From Neolecta irregularis DAH-3 (Eukaryota; Ascomycota; Neolectomycetes; Neolectales; Neolectaceae), in contig LXFE01000415.1 in the NCBI GenBank assembly GCA_001929475.1, positions 1-10,857 on the forward strand: a DNA stretch of 10,857 bases, given 5' to 3'. Shown piece after piece: positions 1 through 5,496 of this stretch (its first letter is position 1; each line of letters opens with the position of its first letter). A program made the translations under genes and the position numbers. The notes beneath the pieces were generated by a model, which was not told the origin of the DNA, searched no databases, and was given only the letters and a program-made list of their open reading frames with translations.

Positions 1-103
1 GGCCCTGCCGCTGTGGCTGTATGCGATGGCGGGCACGGCCGTCCGCTGGCGCGACAGCGAGCTGCGTGTCGACAGCGACATGACGGTGCGGCGTGCGGAG
101 TAG
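1..103 (+). CDS. 3' end of a gene, ceramide glucosyltransferase-like tail (partial)
   Basis: An open frame enters from the left edge (codons start at base 2) and stops at TAG 101-103, leaving 33 residues. They begin with a hydrophobic stretch (LPLWLYAMAG) followed by AVRWRDSELRV and end in TVRRAE. A membrane segment followed by a short cytosolic x-W-R-x-x-x-x-R-V tail resembles the C terminus of GT21 ceramide glucosyltransferases, enzymes that make glucosylceramide at the Golgi/ER membrane. The match is short and from memory, so the family call is tentative; the strongly biased GC-rich codons make real coding more likely than chance. It could be another membrane glycosyltransferase. The body of the gene lies outside the window. 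Confidence 0.42.
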   Translation, partial: ALPLWLYAMAGTAVRWRDSELRVDSDMTVRRAE

Positions 104-132
104 TCGCAATCACTCCGTCGCCGCACTATTCC

Positions 133-250
133 TTAGCATGACCGCCTGAGCATTACCGCCTTATTATATTGCCGATTACTTAGTATTACCGCCATATCAC
201 CACTCTGTTGCTTAGTATGACCCTGTTCCGCCATCCATTAGCATTATTCC
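133..250 (+). repeat. Five degenerate TTAGYAT(T/G)ACCGCC motifs
   Basis: Related motifs start at 133 (TTAGCATGACCGCC), 147 (TGAGCATTACCGCC), 180 (TTAGTATTACCGCC), 212 (TTAGTATGACC) and 238 (TTAGCATTATTCC), all in the same orientation. They occupy the gap between the left-edge gene and the CFEM-like gene, so they may be decayed tandem repeats or a clustered upstream element. Visible in the sequence; function unknown. Confidence 0.6.
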
Positions 251-437
251 CCGCTGCCACTCTCGCCCAGTACCCGCCCGCAATCCCGCCCACTCTCCTT
301 ATTCTGTCTCATGGCCCCTCACGCGGCCACCGCATGTCCCCGCCCGCGCTGTCTCACAGCCCCGCCCGCTGTCACTCGCAGCACAATGCGCTGTCTCAGC
401 TGCTGCTGCTGCTGCGGCTGCCGCCTGCCAGCGCCCT

Positions 438-445
438 TATAAATA
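438..445 (+). promoter_or_regulatory. TATA box (TATAAATA) of the CFEM-like gene
   Basis: A clean TATAAATA inside an otherwise GC-rich stretch, with its first T 64 nt before the ATG at 502. The same octamer sits 68 nt before the preferred start of the other GPI-protein gene, which strengthens the call. Confidence 0.65.
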
Positions 446-501
446 GCGCTCCCTGCGGAAAATGGCCCAAATCGTCCATTCGCTAGGCACACTCGCTCTC
501 C

Positions 502-1149
502 ATGAAGTTCATTGCCGCTGCCGCCCTCGTTACTGTCGCCCTCGCCGCAAACGGGCCTCCCGATTGCGTCATCCCCGCCGTCACAAAAGTCGTCAAAGAC
601 CTCGGCCTCAAGTTTGACATCAAAGCGCTCTGCGCAAACCAAGAGTTCATCAACAGACTCACCCCCGCGGTCCGCCAGGCCTGCTCGCCCAGCGACTTTG
701 CCCTCGCCATCCAGGCCTCAAAGGATCTCTGTGCCCAGGCAGGTGTCGACATCAGCTCAAAGCTCCCTCCACTTGAGGAGGAGGCCGAACATCCCAAAAC
801 CTCATCCGCTCATTGCAAGACCACCACCTCTACTGCTCCTTGCAAGACAACAACCTCTTCCGCTCCTTGCAAGACCACCACCTCTTCGGCTCCTTGCTCA
901 AAGGTCACAACCTCCTCTGCTCACTGCCCATCGCACACAACCAAGGCTGTCACTTCCACCGCTTCATGCCCAGACCATACCACAACTCCCGCCGCTCCTT
1001 CAAGCACCCACGAATGCCACAAAACACACTCGCACCACGCAACCTGTACCACAAAACCACCCGTCCCGACCCATGAAAGCACCGGTAACTTCCTCTTCAT
1101 CAGCGGAGGGATGATGGGTCTCGCCGCCTTCGCCGCCGCTCTCTTGTAA
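502..1149 (+). CDS. GPI-anchored secreted protein with reduced CFEM-like domain
   Basis: Intronless, 215 residues. Residues 1-15 are a classic signal peptide ending ALA. Residues ~19-82 align by eye with CFEM, the fungal eight-cysteine extracellular domain, some members of which bind haem. C22, C44, C61 and C77 fall at CFEM positions 1, 5, 7 and 8, and the stretch CANQEFINRLTP...ACSPSDF is typical. Positions 2, 4 and 6 are Ala (26, 42, 56) and the third cysteine is also absent. D39 is at the position of the haem-ligating Asp of haem-binding CFEM proteins. Residues ~99-190 form a Ser/Thr/Cys/His-rich stalk with a 9-residue repeat. The final ~22 residues are a hydrophobic GPI-attachment signal after STGN. 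It probably sits on the cell wall or plasma membrane; haem binding is inference. The ATG is the first in frame after the TATA box. Confidence 0.86.
   Translation: MKFIAAAALVTVALAANGPPDCVIPAVTKVVKDLGLKFDIKALCANQEFINRLTPAVRQACSPSDFALAIQASKDLCAQAGVDISSKLPPLEEEAEHPKTSSAHCKTTTSTAPCKTTTSSAPCKTTTSSAPCSKVTTSSAHCPSHTTKAVTSTASCPDHTTTPAAPSSTHECHKTHSHHATCTTKPPVPTHESTGNFLFISGGMMGLAAFAAALL
799..927 (+). repeat. 27-bp coding repeat (TSSAPCKTT) in the stalk
   Basis: Successive units encode T-S-S/T-A-P/H-C-K-T-T, with cysteines exactly nine residues apart (105, 114, 123, 132) and the next at 142. The nucleotide units are close copies (TGCAAGACCACCACCTC and variants), so copy number may vary between strains. 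Later cysteines continue the theme less regularly. Confidence 0.85.
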
Positions 1150-1301
1150 CCTCGACCTTTTTGTAGAGACTTTCTTATATATACATAATATAGATTTGTT
1201 TGAATATCCTTCTTAATATATCAAACGAGCTTTCTTATAATATAAATGATTTGCATATTGTTCAGCTAATCTATTCAATTGTCACTAATATTCATCCGTG
1301 T

Positions 1302-1311
1302 ATGACGTCAT
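1302..1311 (+). promoter_or_regulatory. Perfect CRE palindrome ATGACGTCAT
   Basis: A 10-bp perfect palindrome containing TGACGTCA, the consensus for CREB/ATF-type bZIP factors (Atf1/Pcr1 class in fungi). It contains the first in-frame ATG of the RKI1 frame, which argues that this ATG lies in the promoter or 5' leader and that translation begins at 1323 or 1368. The site is seen directly; factor binding is inference. Confidence 0.45.
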
Positions 1312-1322
1312 TAAAGGCATTC

Positions 1323-2212
1323 ATGAAACGTCTACAGCCTTTTTTACTCTGGGCATCGACTCGCCAAATGTCATTCACCGCACCAACATCCTGTATATCC
1401 CCCCTAGAAATCGCAAAGAAACAAGCTGCTTATGCAGCTGTCGATAAATATTTCCCGTCAAATGCACGAGCGGTAGGCATTGGTAGTGGCAGTACAATCA
1501 TCTATGCCGTCGACAGAATCAAAGAATCTGGATTGGGAAAGGGAGTGGTATTTGTACCGACCGGATATCAAAGTAAATTACTCCTTGAACGGGCAGAGTT
1601 AACAGTCGCCCCAATCGATCGGTCTGGTTCATTTAATAACGGCTAGCTTATCTTAGATTCGATCTTTTGGATATCACTTTTGATGGTGCAGATGAAGTTG
1701 ATGGAAATTTAGATATTATTAAAGGAGGCGGCGCATGTCTTTTTCAAGAAAAATTAATCGCGGTTTGTAGTAAGAAATTGGTAATAGTAGCAGGTATCTA
1801 TGCCCTCAAATTTTCTCATTTTATCTAGATTCACGTAAACGATCGGATATTTTGGGAACGAATTGGGAGTCTGGAGTGCCTATTGAAGTGGTTCCTACAG
1901 CATACACCTACGTACTAAAACAACTTTTAAAACTGGGATGCAGGGAACCACAGTTACGTATGGGCGGCAAAGCTAAAGCAGGTTTATCCCTTATATTATT
2001 CCTTTTTGACATTTATAGGGCCTGTAATTACGGATAACTGCAATTTCATCATCGATGCTCCCTGGGGAAAAATTAATGTCCCGCGTTTACTTGAGAAACA
2101 AATTAAAGAGATTGTGGGAGTTGTTGAAGTTGGGTTATTTATTGGACTTGCCCATGTTGTTGTTTTTGCTGGTAATGACGGCATCCATGAATTGGTACGA
2201 AAGAAGAACTAA
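1323..2212 (+). CDS. RKI1: Ribose-5-phosphate isomerase (RpiA/Rki1), four exons
   Basis: Interconverts ribose 5-phosphate and ribulose 5-phosphate in the non-oxidative pentose phosphate pathway. Exons: 1323-1621, 1657-1793, 1829-1981, 2019-2212; introns of 35, 35 and 37 nt. The spliced frame gives 260 residues, close to yeast Rki1 (258). Family motifs in order are GIGSGST (~52-58), [10 protein letters not shown] with the catalytic Asp pair, [12 protein letters not shown] with the catalytic Lys and Glu, [24 protein letters not shown] and FIIDAPW. All splice joins keep phase and restore conserved residues. Possible starts are 1302, 1323 and 1368. The 1302 ATG lies in a CRE palindrome; the 1323 start adds a basic, hydrophobic leader ([14 protein letters not shown]) that could target mitochondria; 1368 gives a plain cytosolic form. 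Confidence 0.94.
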
Positions 2213-2540
2213 ATTGATCTTCTTGTTCTTTATATAGAAACGTTTCCGAATTGATGGTCCGTTTTTCCAAAACCGAAAATCATTTCCAAAAGCGGCTGGT
2301 TGATCTACTAGACTATCCGCTTTCAATTTCTATATTTGGAATTTTTCTCACTTGGTGAGGTCGCAGCATCTAATTATCTCATCGATCACTCCTCCCAGCC
2401 GCATGCGGGAAATCTTTTCGGGGATTTCGATCGTCACAACTATAATTGACGCAATCAGCTCTATCGCAGAGATATAAATAAACAGCGATGATGCCCGGAC
2501 TTTTCAATCCTCTAACTTGATGCTTTTTTCAGCTGGTAAT
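2213..2540. other. Intergenic region between RKI1 and the second GPI gene
   Basis: No gene seen; the reading frames here are short and lack splice-supported extension. It holds the 3' flank of RKI1, two TTTCCAAAA copies, a small hairpin CTCAC-TTG-GTGAG at 2347-2359, and the TATA box of the downstream gene. Confidence 0.6.
2473..2480 (+). promoter_or_regulatory. TATA box (TATAAATA) of the second GPI gene
   Basis: TATAAATA lies 68 nt before the ATG at 2541 and 47 nt before an alternative in-frame ATG at 2520. The match to the octamer and spacing of the gene at 502 (64 nt) favours 2541 as the start. Confidence 0.6.
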
Positions 2541-4029
2541 ATGGTTTCCCTAACGTTGTTACTCAGTGCTGGTTTTGTTTCTTCGATTACTTTGGTTGCT
2601 TCGACTAGTTCTTCTAGTGTCTCATCCCTACCTGTATCGTCGACCGTTCTATCAGTTATCGTATCAAGTTCGACGTCGACCGTTCTATCAGTTATCGTAT
2701 CGAGCTCGACTGTAGCAATCTCATCGGCTCCAGCTTCATCGGCATCAACCTCTTTGCAAACAGCGCCGATGTTGAGCACGCAGCCTTCTGGCAGCCTCAT
2801 CATAATTCCTCGTATGGTCATCACCAACTTGAAGCTAATCTCTAGAAACTACTAGTGCTAATACTCCAACGGTTACTGGAGCCGTCACTCCATTAGGCGC
2901 CCCGCGTTACATCCTATTTGTCTCGTCTCCCGGCCCTCTCTCTGGCTTCTCTCTCAACTCAAATTTTCTTCTTACTCCGAGTGCAGTCACCCCTGTCGTG
3001 ATCAATATCGTTCAGGGATTTGCCAAGGTCGGGTCCGATTACATCCTTTTATCACTTTCGACAAACTCCCTTTCGTTAAGCCCTAGTCCAAACGTCGCTG
3101 GCTTTGTCTCTCAAACGTTTGCCCTCAGTTTTCTCGCTAAGCGACAAATCGGTAGTAGTGCCTTGAGCTTTTCGTTTCCAAATGGAACACCCGGGATAAT
3201 CTACGCTTGTCCAGCTCCAGGTGGCGCTTTTTCTCTCTTTATCTCTTCAAACCCTGCGACTGTCGGTGCAGGATGTATACTTATCACCATTGGTGCTACT
3301 ACACTCAGTTTTATTCCCACAAACATCGCCACGTCAATCGGTCCAGTAAGTACTGGATCCACCAACGTCGATTCTTCCTTTTGCGCTACAATAAATACAA
3401 ACTCGGTAGTAGTTTCCATTTGTACAAACTCGACTACTACCGTTAACGGAGTTTCTGGGAATATTATCAACATTACTCAAAACACAAACATCATTATCGG
3501 AAGTAACCCTGTTCAATTCGTCAATGGATTCTACTCATTGGGCGGGAATCCTAATATCCAAGGCCAATTTTTTAATGCGTTTTGTACAACATCATGGTCT
3601 TGTACTTTGATTCCTGCCAACGCTGCAGCTTTCGGCGCTGTGGCTTCCGCGAGTGCGGCGGCCAGTGCAGCTGCCAGGTATTCGCTTTCCTTGAATGTTG
3701 GTGTCTAACGTATAGTGCCGGTGCATCTTCTTCTGGGATTGCTGCTGCTGCACAAGCTGCTGCTCAAGCTAGGTATATATCATCTTGACGTCCAATGCTA
3801 ACTTTTTTCTAGTGCCTCTAGTTCAAGTTCCTCTGGTGGAGCTATGGCTAATGCCAATGCCGCCGCTTCAGCTAATGCAGGATCTGCTGGATCACCCGTC
3901 AAAGCTGGATCTACAGTCGCTTCTGTCCCTTCACCTGCCAGATTCACCAGCGCCAGCGAAGTGAAAAATGCCCCTTCTTCTTCAATTTTTGCCTTTATCT
4001 TTGCTCTAGTAGGTCTTATCGCCATCTAA
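2541..4029 (+). CDS. Ser/Ala-rich GPI-anchored secreted protein, four exons
   Basis: Exons 2541-2811, 2846-3677, 3716-3772 and 3813-4029 (introns 34, 38 and 40 nt) give 458 residues. Introns 2 and 3 carry CTAAC branch points. The N terminus MVSLTLLLSAGFVSS is a signal peptide (an ATG at 2520 would add seven residues). A Ser/Thr/Val-rich segment with a 12-residue tandem repeat follows, then a ~270-residue beta-rich region with Cys, Asn and Gly, then Ala/Ser-rich exons 3-4, and a hydrophobic end (SSSIFAFIFALVGLIAI) typical of GPI attachment. The segment around PNGTPGIIYACPAPGGAFSLF loosely recalls an ascomycete extracellular domain I know as DUF7908; this is only an impression. NxT/S sites (e.g. 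CTNSTTT) suggest glycosylation. Likely a cell-surface structural or adhesive protein; specific function unknown. Confidence 0.85.
2640..2711 (+). repeat. 36-bp tandem repeat, two copies, in frame
   Basis: Units 2640-2675 and 2676-2711 differ at only a few bases and encode S-T-V-L-S-V-I-V-S-S-S-T twice in the Ser/Thr-rich stretch of the second GPI protein. Near-identity at DNA level suggests a recent duplication. Confidence 0.9.
3678..3812 (+). other. Intron-exon-intron module with symmetrical 57-nt exon
   Basis: Intron 3678-3715 (GTATTC...CTAACGTATAG), exon 3716-3772 and intron 3773-3812 (GTATAT...CTAACTTTTTTCTAG). Both introns sit at AG|GT...AG|TGCC inside Ala/Ser codons, both are phase 2, and the 57-nt exon is a whole number of codons, so skipping it would keep the frame. 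The starts of exons 3 and 4 encode similar A-x-S-S-S-x-G runs. Confidence 0.8.
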
Positions 4030-4298
4030 CAAGCAAATCTTTTGTCTTTTCTCTAATTCTTGAAGAAAATGTTTAATGTCTTGATTATTAATTTAATATT
4101 TCTTTTGATTTCAGGTGATGTAGGCAAGGTAGAAAAAATGATAATATAATATCTGCTAGTATTAACATTACACATTCACTCGAATAAACATCCTATTGAA
4201 ACTACTCACTGGTTTGGTATTGTGCTATGATATCAGAGTTTATCAAGTGTAAGTTTTGATACTACAAAGTACAAATAAGACCAGGTTTATAGTACTAA

Positions 4299-4360
4299 CC
4301 TAAGTGTTGTATCTTCTAGGGAAACGTACCTAGCCTAAGTGTTGTATCTTAGGCTAGGTA
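4299..4360. repeat. Two tandem hairpins with an identical 8-nt loop
   Basis: The second (4327-4360) is a perfect inverted repeat: 13-bp arms TACCTAGCCTAAG / CTTAGGCTAGGTA around loop TGTTGTAT. The first (4299-4320) has arms CCTAAG / CTTCTAGG with a two-base bulge and the same loop. CCTAAGTGTTGTATCTT is therefore directly repeated at 4299-4315 and 4334-4350. Confidence 0.9.
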
Positions 4361-4371
4361 TTCTAATTACA

Positions 4372-4519
4372 TCAAGTTATCCGGCCATAAAGGCCGCAAT
4401 ACGATCCCACGCCTCTTGCCATATTACCTGGAGCGTACATTCTTACATCTAGAGGATTCTGTTCATTAATTAATACTTTACTGAAAACCTGTTTGTTGGT
4501 GAGATAGAACACTGTTCAT
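4372..4519 (-). CDS. Candidate two-exon micro-protein, 35 residues (speculative)
   Basis: Minus-strand exon 4519-4489 (ATG, MNSVLSHQQT), a 40-nt intron 4488-4449 (GTTTTC...ATTAATTAAT...CTCTAG) and exon 4448-4372 ending TGA would encode 35 residues ending in GVGSYCGLYGRIT. The intron size and phase-1 join match the other genes here, and the second exon is open for 25 codons. I recognise no family, and the length is too short to trust without transcripts or homologues. The perfect hairpin begins 11 nt after its stop. Confidence 0.2.
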
Positions 4520-4742
4520 TTGGAATCTGTTCGTTTGGACGTGCTAACCCAGCTCATCCAGACGATCTTGAACAATCCATGCGCCACATCAGCTCTGTGC
4601 GAATAGTGGCTGAATGATATTACGGTCATTAAAAAGTAAATAAGGAAGTAAAAATGGATATACTTGGCCAAGTACCCATAATTTAGGCATGATAATACCT
4701 TACTAGTACTAAGGGTTCACCACTTACAGGTTCCTAACCGCC

Positions 4743-5420
4743 ATGTATTCCTGCCTCCAGCGAGCAAACACCCTTTCCTCCCTTTTCAGCTCGGTAATTC
4801 TAGGATTATGTGCTCTTATTGCCGCGTCCTCTTGGCTCTTCTCGGCTGATCCGTCCGCTTCAGTGCAAGTACAAGCGATCAACGTGTACCTTCCTCCCGC
4901 GAGATTTTTCGCTTAATTGCAGTTATCATGCCAGAACACACTATCATCACACAGCCCAAGAATTCATGCGGGTCAATTTTGATTTGGAAGCTGGTAGATT
5001 CCTCTTTATTGCATTTCTTTTATTAATAACTAGATCTCACGAGTTTATTTAATTGGAATACAAAACAGCTATTTATCTATGTAGTTGCTTCGTATCCAGG
5101 TTCGAAATACGTATACTTCCTACTTATAATCATTCTGACTTAAGCATGCCAATGATGTAGTGATTTGGGATAAAATAATCAAATCAAAGCAAAGGGCCAA
5201 ATTTAGCGCTCCAAATCTGAAGGAAAAGTATAAAGTTGCTGATATTGCTGGTTCATGGGCGTACGCTTCCACTATCATGAGACATCAGTTAAACCTCTCT
5301 AGCAATAGAAACGCAACATTTAGTCTTCAATGGAATGTAATGCCGCAAACTGGACTTTTGGTTTGGGGATCAAGTCAGGGAACAACACCTATTTTATTAC
5401 CTAGGCCAAAACAAAAGTAA
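4743..5420 (+). CDS. SPC3: Signal peptidase complex subunit 3 (SPC22/23 family), four exons
   Basis: Accessory luminal subunit of the ER signal peptidase complex, which cleaves signal peptides from secretory proteins; it works with the catalytic Sec11 subunit. Exons 4743-4885, 4923-4993, 5034-5110 and 5145-5420 (introns 37, 40 and 34 nt) give 188 residues, the usual family length. Residues ~11-34 form the single N-terminal membrane anchor after QRAN. Conserved elements follow in order: FMRVNFDLEADLTSLFNWNT, KQLFIYV, NDVVIWDKII, and NRNATFSLQWNVMPQTG with an N-glycosylation sequon near N153 at the same place as in human SPCS3. The identification depends on splicing: the conserved blocks lie in different frames and join exactly at the proposed sites. 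It converges on XRN1, with 76 bp between stop codons. Confidence 0.94.
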
Positions 5421-5496
5421 AAAGATGGCACAAGAAAAAGACAAATACGGTTACTATACGTATTATTTGGCTACGTTTCAATATTTTGTGCTTTGA

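Larger units (their letters stand above)
4030..4742. other. Intergenic region between the second GPI gene and SPC3
   Basis: No gene can be assigned with confidence in these 713 bases. They are AT-rich and hold the 3' flank of the GPI gene, two tandem hairpins (4299-4360), a possible two-exon micro-gene on the minus strand (4519-4372), two 13-base near-copies CTGTTC(A/G)TTTGGA (4512, 4527), and the SPC3 upstream region. An intron-like string GTTTAT...TACTAAC...TCTAG at 4285-4319 exists on the plus strand, but I found no flanking coding exons. Confidence 0.55.

Noticed and set aside
512-1114. Long plus-strand frame overlapping the CFEM-like gene in another frame
   Set aside because: Pro/Ser-rich translation is a shadow of the repetitive GC-rich coding sequence; no signal peptide or domain.
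2340-2460. Possible tRNA or small RNA in the RKI1-GPI gap
   Set aside because: No cloverleaf, no B-box-like GTTCGA sequence, and only a 5-bp hairpin.
2504-2827. Minus-strand frame opposite the second GPI gene
   Set aside because: Acidic repetitive translation is the reverse complement of the Ser-rich repeat region; the plus strand has signal peptide, introns and GPI tail.
4060-4150. Short plus frame beginning MFNVLIINLIFLLISG, signal-peptide-like
   Set aside because: Only 26 codons in AT-rich DNA just after the GPI gene stop; most likely chance hydrophobicity.
4285-4319. Intron-like GTTTAT...TACTAAC...TCTAG on the plus strand
   Set aside because: Good splice signals, but no coding sequence on either side; it overlaps the tandem hairpins.
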